Shown: positions 1-5,333, counted from the first letter of the stretch. The stretch: DNA of 5,333 bases from Pseudomonadales bacterium (GCA_016763235.1 JAESUE010000150.1:1-5333); one strand, 5' to 3'. Notes: generated by a model from the sequence alone, not told the origin. A program made the numbers and translations.

Positions 1-666
1 CAAAACTTTTCTTCCCAGCAAGTGATAGAATTTGAGGAAAGAGCATATCAGTGGATCAAGCAAAATATGCCTGGTTATATGGTAAGCCGTGGTACAGGTT
101 TGGATCTGATTTTTGGCACTCTTGCCATTGATAACATTAAGAGCATGCTTATAGGAACGGTTACTGCTTTGTTGATGGTTTCTGCATTGCTGATATTTGC
201 ATTACGCTCTGTAAAATACGGCTTACTCAGTTTGCTACCAAATCTTCTGCCCGCAGCGATGACCTTCGGTATTTGGGGCTTTTTTGTTGGGCAGGTGGGA
301 ATGGCTGTTTCCATAGTTTCCAGTTTAACTATAGGCATTGTGGTGGATGATACCGTTCACTTTCTTAGTAAATATATAAGGGCAAAGCGAGAGAATGGTT
401 ATGATACTGAAGCGGCAGTGAGATACGCCTTTCAAAATGTTGGCGTGGCTCTGTTATTCACATCCATTCTTTTAACTGCGAACTTTGGTATTTTAGGTTT
501 TTCTCACTTTACACCCAATGCAAATATGGGGGTTTTGACATCGCTCACCATTTTCATGGCGTTGGTGGTTAATTTTCTATTTTTTGTTCCTTTGTTACTG
601 CTTATCGATAAATATAAGGATGCTTTACCCCTTGCAAAGGAGAAAATAAGGAATAAATTAACGTGA
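1..666 (+). CDS. RND/MMPL-superfamily exporter, C-terminal part (5' end outside window)
   Basis: The frame is open from base 1, so this is the last 221 residues of a larger protein; the GTG at 22 is internal rather than a real start. The fragment has a short periplasmic tail and then about five hydrophobic segments (roughly window residues 49-70, 73-98, 101-122, 142-167 and 176-203), matching TM8-TM12 of the second half of an RND permease. The third segment ends in GIVVDDTVHFL, with the two Asp codons at 346-351. Acidic residues at this place are typical of the proton-relay position in the COG1033-type 'predicted exporter of the RND superfamily' and MMPL proteins. The protein ends in a Lys/Arg-rich cytoplasmic tail. 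Such proteins are usually about 750-900 residues and act in the inner membrane exporting lipids or other hydrophobic molecules. The substrate cannot be told from this fragment. The gene is followed within 16 bp by a strong terminator, so it ends its transcription unit. Confidence 0.88.
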   Translation, partial: QNFSSQQVIEFEERAYQWIKQNMPGYMVSRGTGLDLIFGTLAIDNIKSMLIGTVTALLMVSALLIFALRSVKYGLLSLLPNLLPAAMTFGIWGFFVGQVGMAVSIVSSLTIGIVVDDTVHFLSKYIRAKRENGYDTEAAVRYAFQNVGVALLFTSILLTANFGILGFSHFTPNANMGVLTSLTIFMALVVNFLFFVPLLLLIDKYKDALPLAKEKIRNKLT

Positions 667-681
667 GTTAATTAAAGTTTG

Positions 682-709
682 AAAAGGGGCCTTCGGGGCC
701 CCTTTTTTT
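682..709 (+). terminator. Rho-independent terminator of the RND exporter gene
   Basis: A 10-bp perfect stem pairs 682-691 (AAAAGGGGCC) with 697-706. It has a small loop beginning TTCG and a run of seven T at 703-709. It lies 16 bp after the exporter stop codon. The A-run and T-run make it potentially active in both directions, but no gene enters from the right on the minus strand. Confidence 0.95.
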
Positions 710-719
710 ATTATAGAAA

Positions 720-874
720 ACTAATTTGTAACTATTCAGATCGCGCCCCACGTTGCGTATAAGGGCGTTAAAAAATGATATTTATACGTATAAATGATCA
801 TTTTTCGACTTGTCCTGCTTAAATTTTAAAGCAATCTGAACAGTTACAAGGTTCGCTGAATAGTTGACTGATTT
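720..874. mobile_element. Degenerate MITE-like element related to the one at 3790-3873
   Basis: The left end GTAACTATTCAG (728-739) is matched in inverted orientation by CTGAATAGTT at 856-865, followed by GAC, so a ~139-bp segment (728-866) is bounded by imperfect terminal inverted repeats. The flanks ACTAATTT (720-727) and ACTGATTT (867-874) match at 7 of 8 bases and could be a decayed 8-bp target duplication. The right 38 bp (831-868), read on the minus strand, match 3798-3834 at 34 of 37 positions with one single-base indel. There is no coding capacity; the middle is a long AT-rich palindrome (771-805). The one-base irregularity at the right terminus makes the exact boundary uncertain. By end sequence and 8-bp duplication, a non-autonomous IS66-type element is my best inference. 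Confidence 0.6.
771..805. repeat. 35-bp near-perfect AT-rich palindrome
   Basis: The core 780-795 (ATTTATACGTATAAAT) is a perfect 16-bp palindrome. Beyond it, AAAAATGAT (771-779) pairs with ATCATTTTT (797-805), with a single unpaired G at 796. That gives 17 pairs per arm and essentially no loop. It lies at the middle of the 728-866 element, so it is probably the element's internal hairpin. With A-run/T-run edges it could also act as a weak bidirectional terminator, or as a binding site for a dimeric protein. Confidence 0.8.
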
Positions 875-911
875 CATTGGTTTATTTTGTGCGCTTTAGG
901 TTTTTCTGTAG

Positions 912-1087
912 GTGCGCTCATAAAGAATAGGTGCACAATCGTTGCGTTTGATTCATGTCTCTCGATTTGTACCCATGATGTTTATTTATTAGCTCATTTT
1001 GCTAACACTTACTGAAAGCTCAAAAAACATTTAGAATGCATGATAAATACAACAATAAGTCGGCGCATCATTCTTAAATGAGCGCAC
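912..1087. repeat. Imperfect inverted-repeat pair enclosing 176 bp
   Basis: GTGCGCTCAT at 912-921 has a perfect inverse partner ATGAGCGCAC at 1078-1087. The match continues inward as AAAGAAT (922-928) against ATTCTT (1070-1075), giving about 17-bp arms. A further GTGCGCT lies at 889-895 and GTGCAC at 931-936. No matching flanking duplication is visible (TTCTGTAG on the left, GAAATGCC on the right), so it cannot be called a mobile element. The stretch 869-1111 otherwise shows no gene, RNA or clear promoter. The right arm sits just upstream of the ribosome binding site of the next gene. Confidence 0.5.
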
Positions 1088-1102
1088 GAAATGCCTAAAA
1101 AC

Positions 1103-1108
1103 AGGAGG
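1103..1108 (+). promoter_or_regulatory. Strong Shine-Dalgarno that fixes the DUF1439 gene start
   Basis: AGGAGG lies six bases before the ATG at 1115. The upstream in-frame ATG at 1091 has no comparable site, and starting there would place this perfect ribosome binding site inside the coding region. The start at 1115 is therefore preferred. Confidence 0.85.
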
Positions 1109-1114
1109 TTTTTA

Positions 1115-1642
1115 ATGGGAAAAATCAAAGGAATTTTCATTGCAATGTGGCAAGTGCTCACTAGGCTGCTACCTAGTTATACAATAGAATTTGGTCCGGA
1201 GGTTTTGCAAAAGCGAATCACGGGGGTTTTCCCTATCAAGGTCAAAAAATTTATTTTTGTGTTTAAGGTGTTCGATCCGATTGTAGTGATTCCGCCGGGA
1301 ACAGTAGATAGGATCGGGGTAGAAGTTTCCTTAAAAGTGAGCATTCCTGGCTTACTTAAGGCGGAAGGTCGAGGTCTAATTCATGGTGAAATTGACTATC
1401 TCGGCTCCACTGGGGAGTTTTTCTTTTTTGATCCGGAGCTGAAGAATTTTGAAGTGCGCGGGTTGCCAAAGAGCTATCAGGAAGAGGTGAGAGGGTTGTT
1501 CGAGAGTATAATGAAAAGCGCTCTTTCTGATATATCTATTTTTAAATTTGATGAAGACGATAGGAAACAAAAAATTGCAAAACGAATGTTGAAGTCTGTA
1601 AAAGTGGAGGATGAACGCCTAAAAATAGAAATTGGCGTTTAA
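1115..1642 (+). CDS. DUF1439 (YceB-like) protein without a lipobox
   Basis: This is a 175-residue protein starting at the ATG served by the AGGAGG at 1103. The pattern fits DUF1439, the family of E. coli lipoprotein YceB. It has an early VLQKRITGVFPIKV segment (29-43), alternating hydrophobic strands through the middle (VSLKVSIPGL 71-80, then GEIDYLGSTGEFFFFDPELKNFEVRGLP 91-118), a helical stretch (119-140), and the closing KIAKRMLKSVKVEDERLKIEIG (153-174). In the family, this end resembles the '...lk.v.ve.g.l...l' terminus. YceB-type proteins form an elongated beta structure thought to hold hydrophobic ligands, and their role is not established. The N-terminus here (MGKIKGIFIAMWQVLTRLLP) is basic then hydrophobic but has no cysteine, so it is not a lipoprotein; at most it is an uncleaved anchor or weak signal. 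It stands alone, 448 bp after the exporter and 90 bp before the next gene. Confidence 0.75.
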   Translation: MGKIKGIFIAMWQVLTRLLPSYTIEFGPEVLQKRITGVFPIKVKKFIFVFKVFDPIVVIPPGTVDRIGVEVSLKVSIPGLLKAEGRGLIHGEIDYLGSTGEFFFFDPELKNFEVRGLPKSYQEEVRGLFESIMKSALSDISIFKFDEDDRKQKIAKRMLKSVKVEDERLKIEIGV

Positions 1643-1681
1643 AATTGATGGGCGCAGCAGGCCGCAGAAGCCAAATGCAAC

Positions 1682-1687
1682 TATAAT
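1682..1687 (+). promoter_or_regulatory. Candidate -10 box upstream of the 1733 gene
   Basis: TATAAT is a perfect sigma-70 -10 hexamer, 45 bp before the ATG at 1733. No good -35 hexamer lies 16-18 bp upstream (AGGCCG at the ideal place) and there is no extended TG, so an activator would be needed if it is real. It may equally be chance in AT-rich spacer DNA. Confidence 0.3.
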
Positions 1688-1688
1688 T

Positions 1689-1709
1689 GCAAACAGGGTT
1701 TGTCTTTTT
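1689..1709 (+). terminator. Weak candidate terminator after the DUF1439 gene
   Basis: GCAAAC (1689-1694) can pair with GTTTGT (1698-1703) around a three-base loop, followed by C and five T (1705-1709). The stem is short and AT-rich, with one G-T pair, so termination would be inefficient at best. It would also lie in the leader of any transcript starting from the TATAAT at 1682. Confidence 0.3.
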
Positions 1710-1732
1710 GATGGCGGAATATACGGGTTTGC

Positions 1733-2269
1733 ATGATGAGTGAAGAAAAATACAATATTATTTTTGCAGGGGAAGTTATTCGCGGCATGGATCCGGAGGT
1801 CGCTAAGAAAAATTTTTCGGATGCATTTAAGGTGACTGGAATGCGGCTTGATGCGCTATTCAGTGGCAAGGCAGTAGCCCTAAAGAAAGGCGTTGATTAT
1901 CGCGAAGGCATGATGTTTCGTGCCCAGCTTAAAAAACTTGGTTTACTATCCTCCCTTAACCCATTAGAGGGGACTGAGGAGCTGCAAACGTCTTCTAGCT
2001 CGTCATCAGGGCTTAATAATACACTTGGCGCTCCTTCGAATGAAATGCCTGCTGTAGCAAACGATTCTGAACCAGATGATGACTGGAGTTTAGCGCCACT
2101 TGGCTCCGATATGAATCAAATAAAAGATAACCGGCCTCTCGTTTCGGTCGATATCAGCAAAATCAGTGTAGCGCCAGTCGGCGCAGATATCTTGGTTGAA
2201 AAACCAAAAAGGCCCGTGGTGTCTATCGATACCAGTGGTATCTCTCTTTCTCCGGAAAAACCTCAGTAA
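1733..2269 (+). CDS. Hypothetical protein: small N-terminal alpha/beta domain plus 26-residue C-terminal repeats
   Basis: The protein has 178 residues from the ATG at 1733; the ATG at 1736 is equally possible, and neither has a good ribosome binding site. Residues 7-75 (YNIIFAGEVIRGMDPEVAK..., ...LFSGKAVALKKGVDY..., ...FRAQLKKLG) follow a pattern I recognise from the N-termini of many gammaproteobacterial hypothetical and membrane proteins: 'F.Gel..G.d...vk..la..Fk', then 'LFsGk.v.lKkgvd', then 'a..y...l..aG'. It resembles the fold pattern of ribosomal L7/L12 C-terminal-like domains. A Ser-rich linker follows (86-93). The tail repeats with an exact 26-residue period: SLAPLGSDM (119), SVAPVGADI (145), SLSPEKPQ (171), with RPLVSVDIS (134) against RPVVSIDTS (160). 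There is no signal peptide or membrane segment, so it should be cytoplasmic. The function is unknown; the layout suggests an adaptor or binding module. Confidence 0.75.
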   Translation: MMSEEKYNIIFAGEVIRGMDPEVAKKNFSDAFKVTGMRLDALFSGKAVALKKGVDYREGMMFRAQLKKLGLLSSLNPLEGTEELQTSSSSSSGLNNTLGAPSNEMPAVANDSEPDDDWSLAPLGSDMNQIKDNRPLVSVDISKISVAPVGADILVEKPKRPVVSIDTSGISLSPEKPQ

Positions 2270-2288
2270 GTACTGCTCTGTTTCAATG

Positions 2289-2318
2289 GCGCCTAGGGGA
2301 AACTCTAGCGGCGCTTTT
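2289..2318 (+). terminator. Probable Rho-independent terminator after the 1733 gene
   Basis: GCGCC (2289-2293) pairs with GGCGC (2310-2314), continuing inward as TAG/CTA (2294-2296 with 2305-2307) with a two-base bulge (2308-2309). TTTTCCTT follows. It starts 20 bp after the stop codon. The stem is GC-rich but the T-run is short, so it is moderately convincing. It would separate this gene from the MFS transporter. Confidence 0.55.
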
Positions 2319-2376
2319 CCTTGAGTTCTTGCAATTATCTCTCGCTTGCTCTATGTTTTTGCGCTTCTTCTTATAT

Positions 2377-2405
2377 TTGATCTAAATTAATCCGTTAAAT
2401 AATAA
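2377..2405 (+). promoter_or_regulatory. Low-confidence sigma-70-like promoter for the MFS gene
   Basis: TTGATC (2377-2382) and TAATAA (2400-2405) are separated by 17 bp, upstream of the ATG at 2460. The hexamers match consensus at only 4 and 3 of 6 positions. The region is AT-rich, so chance matches are likely, but a promoter is expected here because a terminator precedes the gene. Confidence 0.25.
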
Positions 2406-2459
2406 AAGTTCTATTAGGTCATTGAGCTAGGTTAAAAGCCCCTTATTTGGTAACAAGCA

Positions 2460-3749
2460 ATGTTTTATGGTTGGAAGCTCTTAGCTGGGCTCAGCGCGAT
2501 CTATTTTCTCGCAATAGGATTAACTTTCTCGGGAGTCGGGGTGGTTTTGCCGCCGATGGTTGAGGAATTTGGTTGGTCTCGCGGGCAGGTTGGCTTTGGT
2601 TTTGCTTTAATAGCAATGATTTACGGTTTAGCCGGTCCCCTGGTGGCGCGAGTCATTGATCGTATCGGGTGTCGAATGACTATTTTTTATGGCGGTTTTT
2701 TTAATGCCACAGGGGCTGTCATCACATGCTATACGACATCGTTGTGGCAGTTTTATATTGGGGCAGGCGTCATAATGGGCGTTGGAATGGCTATGCAAAC
2801 GGTCATTCCAGGAAATCAGTTAATTGCCAACTGGTTTCACCATCGTCGCTCGCTGGCTTTAGGTATATTCTTGAGTATTGGTGGTTTGGGTGCATTAAGC
2901 GCTATTCCCGCCTCTATTTATATCGATGCAACGGGGCAGTGGCAGCATATTTGGCTAGCAATGGCTGGGTGTACGTTGCTAGCATCGCTTATTTCTTTTT
3001 TTGTTGTAAAAGAAAGGCCTTCCGATGTTGGTCAAGAGATTGATGGGGGGAAGGTTTTAGTTGCAGCGAATCCAAACAAGAGTGCTTCGCCTTCTGTTTA
3101 TCGTACTGCCGATAGTTGGACGACGGCTCAGGCATTCAGAAATCCGAGTTTCTGGCTTATCCTTCTTGGCGGAGGTGCTTCTGTAATGGGGGCAACAATT
3201 GTGACCAGCCAACTGGTTTTGCATTTGACAGATGTGGGTATTGACCCCGTGCTTGCTGGGTCAGCCCTTGGTTTTCAGGGCACGATTGGTGCGGGTGCCC
3301 GGCTCATGTCTGGGATGCTTGGTGATAAATTTGATTCGCGAAAACTTTTAATGATAGGGCTTATTGGGCAACTCGTTGGTTATTATTTTTTAACGATTGC
3401 TGTTGATCCTATTCATGTCTATTTATTCGTACTCACTTTCGGTCTTGGTTACGGTATGGCGGCAGTATCTTCTACGTCGCTCATGGTTAATTTTTTCGGG
3501 GTCGGAAATAACGCGAAGTTAATGGCGGTACGGGGGCTTGTCGTCACGTTATTAGCGGGAGTTGGGCCTGTTACTGCGGGTATTTTAGCTGATCATTATG
3601 GCAATTACTCTTTGGCTTTTAACCTATATATGGCAATAAATTTTATTGCCATAATTGCCGTGTTTTTGATGCCCATTCCGATTTTAAAACAGCGGGATGG
3701 AAAAGGCGGTGTAGATGAAATTCAAAATGTGTGCGAAAAAGAAAGCTAA
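2460..3749 (+). CDS. Major facilitator superfamily transporter (OxlT/monocarboxylate-porter-like)
   Basis: The 429-residue length and two sets of six hydrophobic segments fit a standard 12-TM MFS protein of the inner membrane. The N-terminal half has the signature of bacterial OFA/MCT-like members: YGWK at residues 3-6, GVGVVLPPMVEEFGWSRGQVGFGFAL (25-50), the motif-A-like GPLVARVIDRIG (59-70), LWQFYIGAGVIMGVGM (95-110), and WFHHRRSLALGI (125-136). A polar cytoplasmic loop (about 184-228) separates the halves. A second motif-A-like segment, RLMSGMLGDKFDSRKL, spans 281-296. Relatives move organic acids such as oxalate, formate, lactate or pyruvate, but the substrate cannot be assigned from sequence. 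The start ATG at 2460 has only a weak ribosome binding site and begins exactly at the conserved family N-terminus. No clear terminator follows; the next feature is a mini-element about 40 bp downstream. Confidence 0.9.
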   Translation: MFYGWKLLAGLSAIYFLAIGLTFSGVGVVLPPMVEEFGWSRGQVGFGFALIAMIYGLAGPLVARVIDRIGCRMTIFYGGFFNATGAVITCYTTSLWQFYIGAGVIMGVGMAMQTVIPGNQLIANWFHHRRSLALGIFLSIGGLGALSAIPASIYIDATGQWQHIWLAMAGCTLLASLISFFVVKERPSDVGQEIDGGKVLVAANPNKSASPSVYRTADSWTTAQAFRNPSFWLILLGGGASVMGATIVTSQLVLHLTDVGIDPVLAGSALGFQGTIGAGARLMSGMLGDKFDSRKLLMIGLIGQLVGYYFLTIAVDPIHVYLFVLTFGLGYGMAAVSSTSLMVNFFGVGNNAKLMAVRGLVVTLLAGVGPVTAGILADHYGNYSLAFNLYMAINFIAIIAVFLMPIPILKQRDGKGGVDEIQNVCEKES

Positions 3750-3789
3750 TTAAACAGGCCCGTTGAAAAAGTGTTTGATGTCTTATTTA

Positions 3790-3873
3790 TAATCGTGGTA
3801 ACTATTCAGCGAACTCTGTAACTGTTCAGGTTGCGTTCAAATTTGAGCGTGAGCTGAATAGTGACTAATCGTG
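3790..3873. mobile_element. 68-bp MITE-like element with perfect 8-bp target-site duplication
   Basis: The element 3798-3865 begins GTAACTATTCAG and ends CTGAATAGTGAC (terminal inverted repeats matching at 11 of 12). It is flanked on both sides by the identical octamer TAATCGTG (3790-3797 and 3866-3873). A second, related motif GTAACTGTTCAG lies at 3818-3829, 20 bp inside the left end. The interior 3833-3850 forms a short hairpin centred on TCAAATTTGA. There is no coding capacity, so it must be mobilised in trans. Ends starting GTAA and 8-bp duplications are established features of IS66-family elements, so an IS66-derived MITE is the likely identity. The family assignment is inference. It lies between the convergent MFS and PilZ genes, where insertion is harmless. 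Confidence 0.85.
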
Positions 3874-4046
3874 TTGATTATAATGATCTATCGGTATGAG
3901 GTGAAAAAGGCAGTTGCGAATGGCTAGCTGCGGTCAGGTGTCGCTATAAATAATTTCACAGGGCTGTGAGTTTGAAAGTCATTCCCGTGGGCATACAAAA
4001 TATGCACTAATGATTCCTTGGTTATTGCTGGTGCATTCAGCCATAT

Positions 4047-4670
4047 CTAAAGTTGTTTTTCTTCAGGTGATTGAGCTTCCGAGTGCTTTTTTCGGCGCTC
4101 ATTTGCTTGCTTGTTGATGATGTGTCGCGCTAACAGTTGAGCGTCGCCTTCATTGAGATGTACAAACTCGAAGCCAGCACGGTAAAGCGGTTGAGAACCC
4201 TCGGGGGTCGGTATTGCTTCCTGTCGACAATAAACTACTTCTGAAGAGAAAAACATAATGTGATTGTTAGGGTACAAAATCATTTTACACTTGAGCCGTT
4301 GCCCGCGAGCATAGGGCTGGCTCAATAAGGTACTAAACCCGCCTTCTGATAACTGAATAGAGCTGTTAGCCTCTAACTCCTGCTCTTCCTGACTGAACAA
4401 TATAGCTTGTGCTAAGCATGATATTTTGTCGTTTAAAGCTTGAAGGTATGCAGTAATATGGGGGTCGGTATTTTCGGCCAAATGAAGGTGGCGCTTGGAT
4501 TCTGCTGATATTTTTCTAAATTCGTTGATATAAAGGTAGAAACCGGATTCTCCAGCCCCTGAGGGCTTTGAAACGGTGTCTTCCTGTCCATCTGAATCGA
4601 GCTGTAAATATACGCTGTCTTCGATACGGAAAAAGCGTCGCCGTTCTGGATGTTGGGTTCTTTTGGCCAT
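4047..4670 (-). CDS. PilZ-domain protein (putative c-di-GMP receptor)
   Basis: This is a 207-residue soluble protein read leftward from the ATG at 4670 to the TAG at 4047-4049. The N-terminal arm has ERRRFFRIEDSVYLQL, whose R11-RFF-R15 matches the PilZ RxxxR motif. A helical insert of about 85 residues follows (about 20-104, including ITAYLQALNDKISCLAQAILF). Next comes QLSEGGFS (106-113), at the position of the [D/N]xSxxG motif. The beta-barrel then closes with LKCKMILYP (126-134), VVYC (145-148) and YRAGFEFVHL (163-172), and a basic C-terminal tail ends the protein. This insert-containing layout is known from Pseudomonas PilZ proteins. Q106 in place of D/N is non-canonical, so c-di-GMP affinity is uncertain. 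No good ribosome binding site precedes the start. It is divergent from lolC (172 bp apart); from memory, a PilZ gene (PA2989) also adjoins lolCDE in P. aeruginosa. Confidence 0.88.
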   Translation of the reverse strand: MAKRTQHPERRRFFRIEDSVYLQLDSDGQEDTVSKPSGAGESGFYLYINEFRKISAESKRHLHLAENTDPHITAYLQALNDKISCLAQAILFSQEEQELEANSSIQLSEGGFSTLLSQPYARGQRLKCKMILYPNNHIMFFSSEVVYCRQEAIPTPEGSQPLYRAGFEFVHLNEGDAQLLARHIINKQANERRKKHSEAQSPEEKQL

Positions 4671-4720
4671 GATGACACGAATAATTTACGCGAAATTTTC
4701 CTGTTGATGAGAAGTAAGGC

Positions 4721-4749
4721 AAAATAAAACGTTTCTATTTTTAATACAA
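4721..4749 (-). promoter_or_regulatory. Low-confidence promoter for the PilZ gene
   Basis: On the minus strand, TTGTAT (complement of 4744-4749) and TATTTT (complement of 4721-4726) are spaced by 17 bp, about 50 bp before the PilZ start. The hexamers match consensus at only 3 and 4 of 6, and the divergent spacer 4671-4842 is AT-rich, so this is a candidate only. I saw no convincing promoter pair for lolC in the same spacer. Confidence 0.22.
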
Positions 4750-4842
4750 TAGTTTATCTATACTTCTTCGGCAAGCACAGTACGGGCGAATTATGTATCG
4801 TGTGATTTCTTTTTAAATTGAGTTTATGCTTTAATGCGCGGC

Positions 4843-5333
4843 ATGTATAAACCCCTGTCAATTTATATCGGCCAGCGCTATCTCCGCGCAAAACGACGCA
4901 GCCACTTCATTTCATTTATTTCCCTTTCTTCTATATTTGGTTTGGCATTGAGTATTGCAGTTTTGATTACTGTTCTGTCCGTTATCAATGGTTTTCAGCG
5001 AGAACTTGAACAGCGCATTTTAGGCCTTATCCCCCAAGCTAAGTTATATAGTTACGAGCCTTTGGCTGATTGGGAGTTCTTGGCTGGGCAGCTTATTAAT
5101 GATGACCAGGTGCAAGGTGCTGCCCCTTTTATTGAGCTACAGGGCATGTTAAGCGCAAATCAGCACGTTAAGCCTGCTTTTGTTACCGGCATAGACCCAA
5201 ATTATGAAAAGGACGTTTCAATAATAGAGAGTTTCATCACGGGCGCATCTCTTCAGGTGCTTGCTCCTGGCGGTTTCGGTATCATTATGGATAGTGTTAC
5301 AGCGAAGGAGCTAGAGCTTAATATTGGCGATAA
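4843..5333 (+). CDS. lolC: LolC/LolE-type lipoprotein-releasing ABC transporter permease, N-terminal part (3' end outside window)
   Basis: The frame is open from the ATG at 4843 to the window edge (163 complete codons); the final TAA of the window is out of frame. The protein starts MYKPLSIYIGQRYLRAKRRSHFISFISLSS, which follows the typical gammaproteobacterial LolC/E start, 'PLs.fIG.RY.rakrrn.FisFIs..s'. The first membrane helix spans about residues 27-48 and leads into SVINGFQRELEQRILGLIPQA (46-66), a conserved stretch at the start of the large periplasmic domain. The remainder (67-163) is periplasmic MacB-like core. Full-length family members are about 400-415 residues. With LolD and a partner permease it extracts outer-membrane lipoproteins from the inner membrane and passes them to LolA. 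An in-frame ATG at 4834 would add three residues; an in-frame TGA at 4819-4821 limits the start to these two, and neither has a clear ribosome binding site. lolD is expected just downstream. LolC is preferred over LolE because it is the upstream gene. Confidence 0.9.
   Translation, partial: MYKPLSIYIGQRYLRAKRRSHFISFISLSSIFGLALSIAVLITVLSVINGFQRELEQRILGLIPQAKLYSYEPLADWEFLAGQLINDDQVQGAAPFIELQGMLSANQHVKPAFVTGIDPNYEKDVSIIESFITGASLQVLAPGGFGIIMDSVTAKELELNIGD

Noticed and set aside
75..338. 87-residue minus-strand open frame inside the RND gene
   Set aside because: It lies wholly opposite a clearly conserved membrane-protein frame and its translation looks like no known protein, so it is an antisense shadow.
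1091..1114. Upstream in-frame ATG adding eight residues to the DUF1439 protein
   Set aside because: It would bury a perfect AGGAGG site six bases before the ATG at 1115 and has no ribosome binding site of its own.
667..1114. Possible CRISPR array, tRNA or small RNA in the long spacer
   Set aside because: There are no regularly spaced direct repeats and no cloverleaf; the repeats present are inverted and explained by the element ends and the palindrome.
2726..3043. 105-residue plus-strand frame inside the MFS gene
   Set aside because: It overlaps a region whose other frame encodes conserved MFS helices, and its composition (many Tyr, Arg and Cys) is typical of an out-of-frame read.
3991..4005. 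Small hairpin GCATA-caaaa-TATGC as terminator between the convergent genes
   Set aside because: The stem is only five pairs and no T-run follows on either strand. No clear terminator was found for the MFS or PilZ gene.
4433..4722. Two minus-strand frames (81 and 68 residues) overlapping the start of the PilZ gene
   Set aside because: They read the PilZ coding sequence in other frames and show no recognisable domain.

Overview
The window looks like chromosomal DNA from a Gram-negative bacterium, most likely a gammaproteobacterium. The evidence is a LolC-type lipoprotein-release permease (outer-membrane biogenesis), a PilZ protein next to it, a YceB-like DUF1439 protein and an RND-superfamily exporter. 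The DNA leans AT-rich. I cannot name a genus with confidence; a marine gammaproteobacterium is a reasonable guess.

Layout from left to right. Positions 1-666 hold the C-terminal part of an RND/MMPL-type exporter, closed by a strong intrinsic terminator (682-709). A 448-bp non-coding stretch follows. It contains a degenerate transposon-like element with a long central palindrome (about 720-874) and a separate inverted-repeat pair (912-928 / 1070-1087). Three plus-strand genes follow, each with its own spacer: a DUF1439 protein (1115-1642), a two-part hypothetical protein with a small N-terminal alpha/beta domain and a 26-residue C-terminal repeat (1733-2269), and a 12-TM major facilitator transporter (2460-3749). 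The space after the transporter holds a 68-bp mini-element flanked by a perfect 8-bp direct repeat (3790-3873). A PilZ-domain gene runs leftward (4047-4670), convergent with the transporter and divergent from a lolC-type gene (4843 to the window end, truncated).

The genes do not form one obvious pathway. The divergent PilZ/lolC pair is an arrangement I recall from Pseudomonas and may reflect an old conserved neighbourhood. The other genes look like individually transcribed envelope or membrane functions. The clearest unexplained structure is in the intergenic DNA: two related non-autonomous elements sharing GTAACTATTCAG ends, one with an intact 8-bp target duplication. This pattern resembles IS66-type miniature elements (MITEs).
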